The translations under genes were made by a program, and so were the position numbers. Positions 47,014-58,596 of a stretch of 64,000 nt of DNA are shown piece by piece (the first letter of the stretch is position 1; the number at the start of each line of letters is the position of its first letter). The stretch is from NCBI GenBank assembly GCA_024195265.1, contig JAJLRJ010000005.1:42774587-42838586 (forward strand), read 5' to 3'. A model generated the notes under the pieces. The model was given only the letters and a program-made list of their open reading frames with translations, searched no databases and was not told the DNA's origin. Source of the DNA: Dendrophyllia cribrosa (lineage: Eukaryota; Cnidaria; Anthozoa; Scleractinia; Dendrophylliidae).

Positions 47014-47349
47014 CCTAAAGAATACCGTTCAGAAGGACGTCGGACACCTTATTGAAACTTATATAACGGAGTAACTGGTTAGCTTTCAGTTGATGTTATG
47101 GGTAGCAGTTTATATAGTTAAATTTAGGCCTGAACAACCCGAGAAGCTAGGTGGTACAGTGGTATAGTGGTACGGTAGGCTATCTAAGCCTAAGCCTAGC
47201 TGAGATCACAGGTTCAATCCTGAGTGGGGGATTTTAGATTTTCTTTTTTACACTTAAAAATTTATTAAAAATAAAATTCTAAGTGTCGACATTACGTTAT
47301 ATAAGTCTTAATAAGGTGTCCGACGTCCTTCTGAACGGTATTCTTTAGG
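47014..47349 (+). mobile_element. Foldback element with tRNA-like core, copy 2
   Basis: Outer inverted arms CCTAAAGAATACCGTTCAGA AGGACG are perfect at both ends. Inner inverted pair TCGGACACCTTATTGAAACT TATATAACG. The core GCTAGGTGGTACAGTGGTAT ... GGTTCAATCCTGAGTGGGGG resembles a tRNA A-box/B-box pair but has no complete cloverleaf. The core matches 30688-31037 (opposite strand); the outer arms do not. Confidence 0.75.
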
Positions 47350-47449
47350 CACAACCTTGGTTCTATGAGTATGGGGCTGCGCAGCCGGGCCTTCGGCCCG
47401 GCGAGTGCTCCGCTAAAAGGAAGCGTGTTACTCTAACACACATGCCAGC

Positions 47450-47741
47450 AAAGAACTTAACATGCTTCACCTACTTGTGAAACAAGACTTAGCATCAACA
47501 TTTCCAAACGTTGAGATCGCACTGCGAATATATCTCTCTTTAATGGTGTACAATTGCAGTGGAGAGCGCTCATTTTCGCAGCTTAAGCGCATAAAAAAAT
47601 GAGTTGCGATCAACAACAACCCAGGAGAGGATGAACTACCTTTCTCTCATGTAAATAGAAAGCGAAATTCTTCGGAAACTCGATTTTTCCTCTATCAATG
47701 AGGAGTTTTCGCTAAGAAAATCTCGAAAAATCGACTTTTAA
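47450..47741 (+). pseudogene. hAT transposase C-terminal (dimerisation) fragment
   Basis: The frame reads LHLLVKQDLASTFPNVEIAL then YNCSGERSFSQLKRIKK and stops (47600-47602) after a run of seven A. The next frame continues ELRSTTTQERMNYLSLM, stop (47652-47654), IESEILRKLDFSSINEE. The CSGERSFSQLKRIKN..R..M...RL..L pattern is the hAT C-terminal dimerisation region, close to ZMYM1-like hAT proteins. It is inactive through one frameshift and one stop. A hAT-like terminus (CTAATCCGCCACTG) lies about 200 bp downstream at 47924-47937. Confidence 0.85.
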
Positions 47742-47762
47742 ATCCTCGAAGAACTTTAAATT

Positions 47763-47795
47763 AGACTAAGTAAGTAAGTAAGTAAGTAAGTATAT
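47763..47795 (+). repeat. (TAAG)n microsatellite
   Basis: About seven GTAA/AAGT units between the hAT fragment and its probable terminus. Confidence 0.9.
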
Positions 47796-48012
47796 AGATT
47801 TCTGTTTTATTTCAGGATTGTCTAATTGCCGTTGTGTTTCCCTTTTTCTTTCTTTCTTTTTTTTGGGTGGGGCCCCTCATAGGTTGGGGCCTTGAGCCGG
47901 CACGTGCCCCATATGCCCCTAGGCTAATCCGCCACTGGTGATACTGTTCACTACTGCGATCTCCTTACATTAATAATTGATTATTTGAATAATAGGCGTA
48001 AAAAAATCTTAC

Positions 48013-50143
48013 TTGTCTCTGTGCCAACGGAAACATTTACTTTTTCCTTTGAGCATTGTTGCGGATCATTCTCACAAAGAAAACGGAAAAAGCCCGATGT
48101 CAGAAGATCTTGGAAGTTATTTTTTATAACTTCTATGACGTTCGGATCCTGATTTGCATCACCCTCAAAGTAATGGAAAGGCGAAAGGTTCATCTTCAAA
48201 GAAGAGGGATTCGCTTGCACTGAAATTAAACAAAATAAGAAAACTGTAAATCGATATTTTTAACGAAGTCTAACAAAGACCTCATTTAAGATATATGATG
48301 GAACTTTAAATCTTCTTATAAGGGATTCCTTTAAGTAGATAAATAATCTTTTAGCCTGTGCTACATGCCTTTCTTACACTTCTTATAGTAAAATAATATT
48401 CGGGTTTGGCTGAAGCCTAACCCACTATCGCGGGAGAAGGGGGTAGCTCTTATTTTCCGCTGTTAAGGGGTGAGTCGCTGCTTTTTGTTTGTGCGAGTGT
48501 GGAAGTGAGGATTGGGGATTTTCTATCTATCAGATGCAGAAAGAAACGTTAACTAATGTAACAATGGGTTTTCGTGAATGTTTGCTAACATTTATCAGTG
48601 GAACTATTTAAAAACGCGTTTCACACTCACTTAAATAACGGTGATCGCTTCATTAAGAGACAAAGTTTTACGTTTATTCTGAGCTAAGTTACTGTGTATG
48701 TTTTATGGATAAGAAGTGGGAAGGAGAACGGAGGATGATTGTCCTTGTCTGTGGGGCGAAGAAAGAACTAGGGAAAGCGTGCTCATTATTGGCGGTTCAC
48801 TTGTGTACTAATAAAATGTGTTATCAAACAGGGATGGATCAGTGCTATTTATACTCGTCTCGCCGGTTGAAAATAATATTAGTTTGACAATCTTACTAAG
48901 AATCTTACCAGAGCAGTCTGGCCAAGGAGCTGGTGGCCGCGGTAAAAACGGAGGAAAAGAGACCCATGATCCCGACCGACAAAGATACAGCTACGGAGGA
49001 ACGAAGGCAAAGTCGAACTCGCTTTTGCACGTCACAGCACACACTTTATCCTCGCCACTAAAGTCCACACAGGCCAAGGCTTTATTTTTGGGGGCAGGCC
49101 TACGTGATACAAGATTTGGCTGTAAAATGAAAAACGACCGATAAAAAAACAAGAACAAACAAAGAATGTTTGTACTTGATGGCATCATAAAAAGCGCAAA
49201 CGGAGAGATAAAAAAAACCAACAGCTCAAACGCGTTTCAAAAACAAAAATGAAGCATTGTTGTGCTACCTTTTCAAAATCTTGACATTTCATTTTCTTGT
49301 CTTTTTTTCGAAAGTTAATGAAATGCTAGGCCTACTATATTTCTTATTCTTTGTCAGCTTGTTCCTTTATGTGTTGTACAGTAGCTCTTTAACTGCAAGC
49401 GGATAGTGACAAACTGCGGGTTTCTAGCTGCAGTTTTAAGTAGCTTATAAATTATAGTTATGGATTTATTATCTTGTAATTTCAGCATTTAGGATTTTTA
49501 TTCGTTGTAAATATGAAGAAATTCACCTGAAGGTGCTATTCCATATCAATAAACCATATATTATTTTTAGTAGTAGTTACATCAACTTACGTTTTAAAGT
49601 TATTCGAAAGGTGCACGACGAATCGACATTGTGAGACCCATCAACCGCCGTATATTCCACTTGATATTCACCAGGAACGCCAAAAAAGGATCCAGATTGG
49701 CGGTTAGATGAATGGGGGGGGGGGAGTTGGAAGATCACCGGAATTATCTGTAGCTATAGGACGCTGCCAATCGACACGTATTCGCTTTCTGTTAAATCGT
49801 CAAATAAGATGTCGCTTGGACAAAATGTAAACACTGGAGGCTCCACGTCTAAAATATAAATTAAATAGTTTCGATGTAAGTCAGTTTGGGAAAACAGTTG
49901 CGTGTTTCAAAGAATGTAATTATAATCATTTGCATCACTGACTTCAGAGATCGGTGTTAGTTCTTAATAAATTTTTGAGTATTTCATTGAACAAAGATGA
50001 AACTTGCTTAATAGGCATATACGTAAAACGTCGATGATGGGGCACAGATGCACGATTCTGAAAATTTGCCGCTTACCTACAACGGCTGCAGTCGTTATTG
50101 TGGTGAGGAAAACAGCAGCAATAAAACTTCGCGGAATCATCAT
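48013..50143 (-). pseudogene. Degenerate secreted HYR/cysteine-rich protein gene, 4 exons
   Basis: Four exons are recognisable on the minus strand. 50143-50077: MMIPRSFIAAVFLTTITTAA, a signal peptide with donor GTAAGC. 49848-49591: joins in phase (G|AC) to VEPPVFTFCPSDI, the start of a HYR (immunoglobulin-like) domain with WQRPIATDNSG and GVPGEYQVEYTAVDG, ending CTFRITLK. 49119-48909: RRPAPKNKALAC...C.V.CKSEFDFAFVPP and PWPDCS, a cysteine-rich module I associate with cnidarian secreted proteins. 48219-48013: helix-rich FHYFEGDANQDPNVIEVIKN and CENDPQQCS. The HYR exon shifts frame twice (about 49780 and at the 11-G run 49714-49724), and the third exon has an in-frame TAG (48991-48993). No further exon was found before the hAT fragment, so the gene looks truncated. 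The homopolymer shift could be a sequencing error. Confidence 0.7.
48220..48908. other. Intron-like spacer of the HYR-type gene
   Basis: AT-rich with no repeats recognised. The small plus-strand ORF 48705-48887 shows no domain. Confidence 0.4.
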
Positions 50144-50559
50144 GTCAGAGTTGCGGCTCAGTACAGAATGATCTTTGACGAACATGTATGATATTTTATG
50201 AGACGTTCATCAACTTGGCTGCTTTATTATTGTTCCACCTGTTGAGATGTAATTGACGGCCGTCATAGGTAGACTTCTATATCGTGTTTGCTCAACAAAA
50301 AGTTGACACAGCACAGCTGGCCTATGGATTTCGTCTCCAAAGTCAATCAAAGATTCTTAAAAACATGACAAAATTCGGTCTAGTGAGTAGTGACAGTAGG
50401 TCTTGACAGTACAGTCCGTACAGAAAAACCGAGGGCCGATATTCTCCCAGCACGGTCCCGAGCAAGCTTGGTTAATAAGAGATTTATTACACGACTCACA
50501 GGAAAAGTTGAAAATTTACATGCACATGTAAAAATAAATTTACAACATGTAAATATGGA

Positions 50560-51215
50560 TTTACATACTTTGTAAACTGCGATTTACATGTTAGGGTTTT
50601 GTAAATAAAATTTACATGAAATTTACAGGTTTGAGCACACATGTAAATCTACTGTAAATAGTTATTTACATGGTTCTTGTTACAGTGAGAAAAAAAAGGG
50701 TCATGTAAATAACATGGAAATTATTTCACACACATTTACAGTATCTAGACCCTGTAAATAACATGTAAATCGTAAAACGGAGCTTGCAAGGAACCCTGTA
50801 AATAACATGTAAATCGAAAAAGGGAGGCTATCCTGTAAATAACATGTAAATCGAAAAGGGGAGGCTAACCTGTAAATAACATGTAAATCGAAAAAGGGAG
50901 GCTAACCTGTAAATAACATGTAAATAAAAAAGGGAGGCTATCATGTAAATAACATGTAAATCGAAAAAGGGAGGCTAACCTGTAAATAACATGTAAATCG
51001 AAAAAGGGAGGCTAACCTGTAAATAGCATGTAAATAAAAAAGGGAGCCTGTAAGGAACCCTGTAAATAACATGTAAATAAAAAAGCGGCTATCCTGTAAA
51101 TAACATGTAAATACAAAAAGGGAGGCTAACCTGTAAATAGCATGTAAATCGAAAAAGAGAGTCTGTAAGGAACATTGTAAAGAACATGTAAATCGAATAA
51201 AAGGCTCATTTGAGC
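50560..51215 (+). repeat. Left subterminal minisatellite of the CACTA-like element
   Basis: A unit of about 36 bp, CCTGTAAATAACATGTAAAT CGAAAAAGGGAGGCTAA, is repeated about 12 times from 50745. It is preceded by a looser set of GTAAAT/ATTTAC words (50520-50740). An internal CACTGTAACAAG terminus in reverse (ending about 50687) hints at a small related element inside. Confidence 0.93.
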
Positions 51216-51224
51216 CAACCCGTG

Positions 51225-51780
51225 AAAATACGATACGATATGTGTGACATTTAAGGTTTACTTACGCAGTTCAGTAGAAAAACTCAAGGATATAAAAGCG
51301 CTTGAGAGCAGATCGATTGACGGGACACATAGGGACACCACCTTGAATAACTTTCGTCGAATGTTTTGTTCGCAATTTTAGAAATAAAGATAAAGGTTGC
51401 CAATTTCTATTTATAAATTGGGCGCAAAACTACACACGTTTCGCCCATTTCATATATGCAAGCTTCTATTTTCGGCGCCTTAAGTTAAAACCAGTATAAT
51501 TATAAACAAGACTGATAAAAAGGGTAAATTTAGACTGGCCGAGACAAAACTGGACTTTATTTATACAAAATAATGAAACTCAAGAGAAAATGAAGTAAGA
51601 GAACTGAACCCCGTACCCCATGATATTTATTTGAAATATGTTATTAGTTAGCGGCCATGCTGTAAAGGTTATTTTTATTTTCGTTTTCATGACCGCGCAG
51701 TTTGATCTGACCAATCAGATATCGTCTTTAAAATAGCGACGAACTAATAATGGAAGAGGCCTGGCCTATGTATGGAGGAT
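51225..51780. other. Interior of the CACTA-like element, no feature
   Basis: AT-rich; no ORF over 60 codons and no repeat recognised. Confidence 0.4.
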
Positions 51781-52035
51781 TTTTTTGTGGACTGGCAACA
51801 TTTACCGTACTGTAATCAACATTTACAAATAACAAGGAATCAGAGAATTAACTCTGTGTGTAAATTATAGTACTAAGGTCAACCCATAAATTTCCCTGCA
51901 CTGAGCGTTAGCCTCAGTAAGGAAATGAGGGACCACACGAGGAAAAGAAAACATCTTTGACCTCGGTGGGATTCGAACCCACGACCTCCGAATCAGATCT
52001 TCCGTCGCTCTACCGCTTGAACCACGAGGCCGTAA
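51780..52035 (-). mobile_element. tRNA-derived SINE-like repeat, minus strand
   Basis: Read on the minus strand, 52032-51960 starts GGCCTCGTGGTTCAAGCGGT AGAGCG and ends GTGGGTTCGAATCCCACCGA GGTC. The 7-bp acceptor stem pairs fully (one G-U) and the T-arm is perfect, but the anticodon arm has a mismatch and no standard U33. It therefore looks like a tRNA-derived head rather than a working tRNA. The tail (AAAGATGTTTTCTTTTCCTC... to about 51780) is the probable SINE body. Confidence 0.55.
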
Positions 52036-52767
52036 GGGAGCAGATCGTGGGTAATAAGGTGGTAATTCGTGGCAATGATAATGTGAAGGGTACAAGTAAA
52101 TGTTGAGCCACGTAGCATATTAAAGTCTTGAAATATCAATTTGAATTCCAGCGGTGGTTGTCCCCTTCCCCTTTTTGCTTTAAAAATTAATGTCTTAAAG
52201 GCCGAAATGTTTTACAGTCTCAAACATTTTCCCTCCGGGCTCACTCTCACCCCACCCCCCTCAATTCTGCAGATCGGTTTCGTTTTCTACAGCTTGTGCT
52301 TTCAGAGGATTCCAAACTGCGGTCCAAACGCGAAAAATTAGTACATACCCACTGGTCAGCGGAATTAACCATAAAAGTTTACATCCAATCTACCGATCGA
52401 GCGACCGAGTAACAGACATTCGGTTTCTCTCACTAACTTTCTCTAACGTTCGAGGGAGGAGCACGAAAAGCTGAAACACGCGTGTCAGCATCGGCGCTTC
52501 GCGCCTCCCCTCCTCTAGGGCTAGAGAGTCACAGTATCGAACTTCTCGATAGCTAGAACTAAAGGTAGTTTTCCCCTGCTTCGCTCTATTACAATTATTC
52601 GTTACCCCCAATAACTTGAAATTTTATTAACTCGAACTGTTTTAAGTTTTCCTCTGACGGCTCGAGTTAATTCTCCAAAATATTTCCGGTAATTTAATCC
52701 ATGCAACTCAGGGCGAAAGAAAGGGTACAATCTATGTCCCTGTACATGACGCATCCACCGTTGAATA

Positions 52768-52923
52768 ATGAAGGCCACTGACCCGAAGGCGGCGAAGGCG
52801 GGATATTTTCAACGGTCGAGTTCGACTCCTTGCGAGGCTTCGAGCCTTAAAACGGCTTTATTCAGTGGAAATCTCAATACAAAATGCCCTAAAAGAATGA
52901 AGAAGAACCCACGCATCTTTGCA
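52768..52923 (+). CDS. Candidate first exon of an unknown gene inside the CACTA-like element
   Basis: From ATG 52768 the frame reads MKATDPKAAKAGYFQRSSST and ends KKNPRIFA directly before a good donor (GCAG|GTATGT at 52923/52924). It has visibly higher GC than its surroundings and a basic C-terminal half. I recognise no family and could not connect it to a following exon with confidence. It might be a captured host exon or the start of an intron-containing transposon gene. It might also be chance. Confidence 0.25.
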
Positions 52924-52959
52924 GGTATGTTTTTACCGCTGGGTAGCGTTTCGATTTAA

Positions 52960-54240
52960 TTTGTACTGTCAACCATGCGTGCATTTCTGGCATGAATCTA
53001 CATGTACATGTAACAAATATCAAATTCAATTGATTTCCGAAATGCTTAATACTCAAATCAGTTTAGTTTTACAAAAATGGTGGGATATATTTCACTTTAA
53101 ACTGCCACGACTTGATAGAAAATGAATCGAAAAAGATCAGTTTTGAGAAATGTACACTAGGGTATATTTTACAGAGAGTTACAAAAACACAGGTCAATGC
53201 ATGAACACACGTTATTACATATACATGTACATACAAGTTTATACCTGCAAAGCTTTACAATACATGAAGGGGCAGAATACCTGGCCCATTTTTAGCTACA
53301 TAAATCAAGACTGCAACTGTGGCATGGTCCGGCAGTCACCAAATCATAATTTACATAATAAACCCGCAATCTCTTTGGAGCTGCTACTGCGGTCTGCAGT
53401 CCCACAGTCAACATTATTTTCATAACAACTGTAACTGACCTCCACAACGAAACAAAAGCATTGTGTGTATTTCTCGTTCTTTAAGCGTGCCAAGTGAAAA
53501 ATAATGTAAAAGGGTGAGAGCGAAAAATATAAAACGGCAAGGATACTTGCCTAAAATCACAGTCAACCACTTTGTGACCACAGCAGCAGTTGATTTTACT
53601 ACTTGGCTAAACTCACAGTCAACTCAGTCTTTAAAACAACAACATTAACTATAAATTAAGCTTAAATATGCAGATTGTATTGTGACTGGTCAGTATAAAT
53701 AGAGGTTATTCAGCGAAAAGTTGCGTAATACGGCTTTGTATTTTTAAAAATCAGGTGAGAAAAAATAAAAACTGCATGATGAGTAAAAATGCCTGGCCCC
53801 ATTACACAACGTTCTGCTGATTAAATTGTTTGTTATACATGTATATGTTATTTTTTATATAATTTACCTATTATTACTATTATACATGTACAACAATCAT
53901 CTATTCCCAAATATAAGTTTTTGAAAAAAATTTAATGTGTCTCTAGCCTATAGTCAAGACAAGTGCAATAACATGGCATATTTGACTGGTTTTGTTGCTT
54001 ATTTGTGCCCTCAAATGCTACATGTATGTTGTGTAATAAATAAAAGTCATTATAATATGACCGTATGGCCCCACTGATGCAATCCTACAGAAAATAGAAT
54101 CGCAAGGTGACGTGAGCGGGGCCTGACCGGTTGACGTGAGCTGGTCCAGAAAAAGCCGTCCGGCCCCGCTCAAGTTCAAGTAGCCTCGCACTGCACGACT
54201 TTTCTTGTACTTTCTAGTCATATTATATTTATATAATACT
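52960..54240. other. Interior of the CACTA-like element, AT-rich
   Basis: No ORF with a domain; many ACATGTACATG words. The small frames at 53150-53425 and 54018-54221 show nothing recognisable. Confidence 0.4.
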
Positions 54241-54296
54241 TATTGACTGAGTTAGGTCGGGCCCAACGGGAAAATATTTGGCTCTCGGTCATGGCA

Positions 54297-54336
<40 letters not shown>

Positions 54337-54378
54337 AGCCAAATATTTTCCTGTCCGGGCCCTCCCACTCAGTCAATA
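54241..54378. mobile_element. Palindromic MITE (TATTGACTGAGT ends)
   Basis: TATTGACTGAGTTAGGTCGG ... GAAAATATTTGGCTC pairs with GAGCCAAATATTTTCC ... CCACTCAGTCAATA; the centre forms a CGGACCTCGCTGCGCTCGGT CCG hairpin. Only the loop is unpaired. Confidence 0.8.
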
Positions 54379-56157
54379 AGTGCATATTATAGACTTTAGA
54401 TTTTGAACTCCAGACTGAGTATAAAATACTGACTATATTAATATACAGTTGTAAGACCAAAAATATTTCTTAGTGCCTACAGTGGTGTGCAGTTGTGTGG
54501 ACTACATTTGTATCTCTGATAGGTACTCCATACAATTCATTTTTATAACATTACAGATTAAAGATGTTAAGATGTTCACAGTTATCTTGTGTGATTGTGG
54601 AAAATAGAATACCGTCAGAAAGAAGAAGATATGAGACATCTACTCTAAGGCTTAGAAGGCAAGTTTTGCAGCGGATTGCTTAATAGATTAAGTCATAAAT
54701 TAGGATAAAGTGACAGTTTTTGGACTCAGTCTGCTTTTTATACCCAGTCAGCAGACTGCACTTGATACCTACATTGTAATATGTGCTTATGCCAGTCTGC
54801 AATCTGCAGTCTGAATTTTATAACATCCAAGATTGTAACTTGGTTGATCACTTAAAGACAGTAAAAATACCCTGTTGGTCTTGATGAGTGGGATTGACTT
54901 GTACATTGTACTATGGAGTATTAAAGTTAAAAATTATCGGTCACCTCTTTCTGCACATTATTCAAAAATAATGTTCATACACTGTAATTGTGAATGGATT
55001 GCATCATTCTTTTTAAACTCCCAATGTGAAATCAAATATTCTAATCAGTTAAAAGCAACACATGTTGAGTAATAAAATAATAACCAAATGTAACTGTAGA
55101 GAGAGATGAGGGTGTTTTTCTTATATGTGCAGGGATGTAGCCAAGAGCCGGTTACCGGCTAATTCCACCAGCTGAAAAAGAACTTATCACTGGCTGATAT
55201 TTTACTAGAAAAAAAAGACTTGGGGTGATTCTGAAGGTGCACAAGCCAGAAAAACCAGCTGGGCTTGTTAATGAGCCTGCTCAGTTTTTTCTTAGCTACA
55301 CCCCTGTACATGTGCAGTGGTGTAGGTTTAGTATCAGTATAAAGTGCAAGCTAGGTAGTTTTGGGTGCATAGAAATTTTCTTTACACTGTATTATTATCT
55401 GTATTGTTGTTCATAGTATTTTAGAGTGTGAATATGCACCAAGATCGACAAAAGCAAAATTTTAATATACACGTATAAGAGCTGTAAATTGTTCTGTCTT
55501 GAAACTGAAAGGAGGATATTACCGTCTGTCCAGCATGCTTTGGTTAAAATTCAGGTGAATGACTTCTGAATAGAGTTTTATGTTGGTCACAGGAAAATAT
55601 ACATGTACAGTAAGATGAAAACTGAATGATTAAATGCTTGTATCATACAAAATTCAGAAAATTGCGAGAAAAGCAAAGATTGATTTTGAACTAAAAACAA
55701 CACAACCGGTGTTAGATTCAATAAGTCGAAGCAAGCAAATATACGAATATTTCTTCTAATATAAGCCGGCATTGTTTAGAAATGGCAAGAAGGTTTATTG
55801 ATTCCATGAATCTGTGAAGAGATTTTAAGCATCTACCGTGTGACGCCGATTGAGGGTTTTGGCCCCTCTGGGAATTTAAGCGGCCTTAAAGCAAACTGTA
55901 AACATAACGCGAAATGGAAAATATTCTGTAAAGGTGAATAGAATAAATAGGTTAACATTTCTTCTGCTATGACCAACTGACCTCCAACCTCAACGGCGCC
56001 TGTGTAAAATGAGCTGCTTGCGGGTCACTGCCTTTTGATAATATAGTTTGCTTGCAGTGCATGCCGGGAAGATGGTAAAATCCTCCTTTTGTACACTGTG
56101 TTTACAAGTCAGTTTTTTTTCCTAAACGCAAACCTGCGGTATAAGTACATTGTATAG

Positions 56158-56320
56158 GTAATCATACAGTTTCCAGTTCAATTTGGGATTAATTTGCACA
56201 AGTGAGTTTTTCAAAAAGCTCAAAATTGCACGAGCCGCTTCGGCGAGTGCAATTTGAGCTTTTTGAAAAACTCACAAGTGCAAATTAATCCCAAATTGAA
56301 CGAGAAAACCGTATGATTAC
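56158..56320. mobile_element. Palindromic MITE (GTAATCATAC ends)
   Basis: Arms GTAATCATACAG..TTCAATTTGGGATTAATTTG CAC and AAGTGAGTTTTTCAAAAAGC TC are mirrored almost perfectly. The loop is near GCCGCTTCGGCG. Confidence 0.85.
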
Positions 56321-56967
56321 TTTTTAATAATTATACATGAAAAAATTTGCATCCATTTTTGTTTGGATTGTTTGTTTTTTTTTGCAAAATTTTTTTTTCG
56401 ATTTGTAATTTGCACTGGTGTTACACTTTTTGCACCGGTGTTACACGTTTAGCACTGGTGTTAAACTTGAACTGCACTGCTCTTAGCCAATCAGAATCGA
56501 GTAATTTTTTCATGTATATTATTAAAGGTTTGGCGATGTTCATGTATATTATTCACTGGTAATATTAAAAAGTGACTCTGAGGATAATATATTTAATGTA
56601 TAGCAGTGATGTGGGAGTATGCTTCATATTTTCTCAATTTGAAATACATAACATGTAATTTATGATTTCTTTTCTCACATTAGAAATGGCATTATTCAAA
56701 GAGATTCAAGGAGAGCTTTTTATGGTGAGAGAATAATTATTGATGTTATATGTCCATGTACACAATAAGGCTGTTTTCTAACAGGAGCCTATTAGCAATT
56801 AGGCACCTAAGTAACTGACATTGGCACCTACATGTACAATGATTGTGTTAATATTTTGCTGCGGCACTAAACATTATTCAAATGGGATCCTTAGGTCTGA
56901 TCTAAAAATCAGTGTTTTAGTTGACTACTGTATGGAATAACATAATTTGGTGTTGTTTTCTTTTGAT

Positions 56968-57136
56968 GTAGATGTTGTGGTTGAAATTTTTCTTTGGTTT
57001 AAATTTTTTTAAACCGGTTTAATTTTAATTTTCTTTTGTCTCAGATTGATTACCATATTCAGAGACAAAGGTAAACAAAAATCAAACTGGTTTAAAAAAA
57101 TTTAAACCAAAGAAAAATTTGAACCACAACATAGAC
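56968..57136. mobile_element. Palindromic MITE (ATGTTGTGGTTGAAATTTTT ends)
   Basis: GTTGTGGTTGAAATTTTTCT TTGGTTTAAA is mirrored by TTTAAACCAAAGAAAAATTT GAACCACAAC; a TTTGTCTCAGATTGATTACC segment lies in the loop. Confidence 0.85.
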
Positions 57137-58010
57137 ATAATTTTTGGTACATTGTGTATTTTCTTGAGTTAAATGTCCCTGGTCTTTGTTTAAAACTTAA
57201 TCTTGTTAACCCAGAAAAATTTGAACCAGGTGTTTATTTAGGGACCCTTCTGGATGTAAGCTTCACACATCTCCTCCACAACAATTCTTTACATAAAAAA
57301 CATAAACCGACTGAAATAATTGAACAGTACTGTATCACAATACTTTGTGCTTATCATCCAATAAACTCTTACAAATTTGTATAAGCCCAGGACTAACATG
57401 TATAACTGGGATGTTGTGGCCTTTAAATTGTTAATAAAAACAAGCTTTACATGTAGTTTCCACTAGGCTTTTCATAATGTAAAATCTTATGCACAGGTCA
57501 GTTGCAGGTGACAGTATGTTGTCAGATCTTTGTGACCACATTTATACTGATTACAGATTGTAGCTTCAGTTCAGCAAGTGACAGCATTTTGTCAGATCTT
57601 TAATGCCATTTTGGCATAATTATATTCATGGCTGCAGGTACCTGGCCTATTAATTAAAGGAGAAATGCTAATTATAACCCGGCTGATAAATTTTAAATTA
57701 ACTTTGCCCTCGCAACAGACAAAAACCTTGGACCTGCTCTTGTCTCAACAGATTTGGTAGAACAAGAGACATCCAAAAACCTACTGTAGATGACAATAAT
57801 TCTAATTCTTGTCGGTATTACTTGTATGGAATGTTGAAGTGTAAATGGTGTGTACAAAAAAAGGTCTGCACATAATCTTGTTCAAAATCCCTGATGAAGT
57901 CTGTACTAACATGTATCAGATGAAACTGGTCCAGTAAAGCAAGATCAGCTGCTGTGTACTGCCCACTTTTCTTTTGATAAAAGCTGGACACAAAGAGCAG
58001 TTGCCTTAGT

Positions 58011-58196
58011 TACAGTCTATATTAAGCGGTGCTCTATTAAGCGGTCACCCTCTATTAAGCGGTCACTTAACAAATGCCCGGAATTAAATCGCTCCCCATA
58101 TTTACTGTAAACTTGACCTCTTTTAAGCAATCTCCTCTATTAAGCGGTCAGTTGGCTATTCCCCAAGGGTGACCGCTTAATAGAGGTTTGACTGTA
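58011..58196. mobile_element. Tc1/mariner-like MITE, AAGCGGTCAC family
   Basis: TA-flanked; CAGTCTATATTAAGCGG at the left, CCGCTTAATAGAGGTTTGAC TG at the right. CTATTAAGCGGTCA occurs three times. About 85-90% like 32210-32382 by eye. Confidence 0.85.
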
Positions 58197-58491
58197 TTAA
58201 GCAGACTACTACAAGACAGACTTCTGCTCACTGCAGCTGTTTTTTGTTTTGTTTCGCAGGCTTTAAGAGCAAGAGCATCCCCATGGCCAAGCTCTGGCAG
58301 AAAAGATACCAAAGCTGCAGTCAATGTACAGTGTACATGTAGCTCTTTGAAAGGAACAGTGCAAAACAGAAACAAAGAATGCTAAAAAATGATCAGTTAC
58401 TATACTGTGCCATATAGGTTCTACTAAAAATAGCATTTTAGTTATATAGTTACAGTAGGCATGAAATGCCAGTTTTTATGACAAAAGACTG

Positions 58492-58564
58492 TGTCATAGT
58501 CAGCTGCCATTGTGTTTACATGACAAAATTTGTCATGTAAACACAATGGCAGCTGCCTATGACA
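58492..58564. repeat. Perfect hairpin (TGTCATAGTCAGCTGCCATT)
   Basis: TGTCATAGTCAGCTGCCATT GTGTTTACATGACAAA is followed by its complement TTTGTCATGTAAACACAATG GCAGCTGCCTATGACA with almost no loop. Confidence 0.85.
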
Positions 58565-58596
58565 ATACTATGGACAAATACTTGTTAAAACTTGCC

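Noticed and set aside
51960..52032. Functional minus-strand tRNA gene
   Set aside because: Acceptor and T arms are good, but the anticodon arm is mismatched and position 33 is not U; SINE-like tail present.
54555..58385. Possible small exons of an unknown gene (near 54557-54650, 55487-55554, 57498-57556, 58260-58385)
   Set aside because: Each has an AG or GT at one or both ends and a short open frame (the last ends ...QNRNKEC then stop), but phases could not be chained, no domain is recognisable, and similar chance exons occur in AT-rich DNA.
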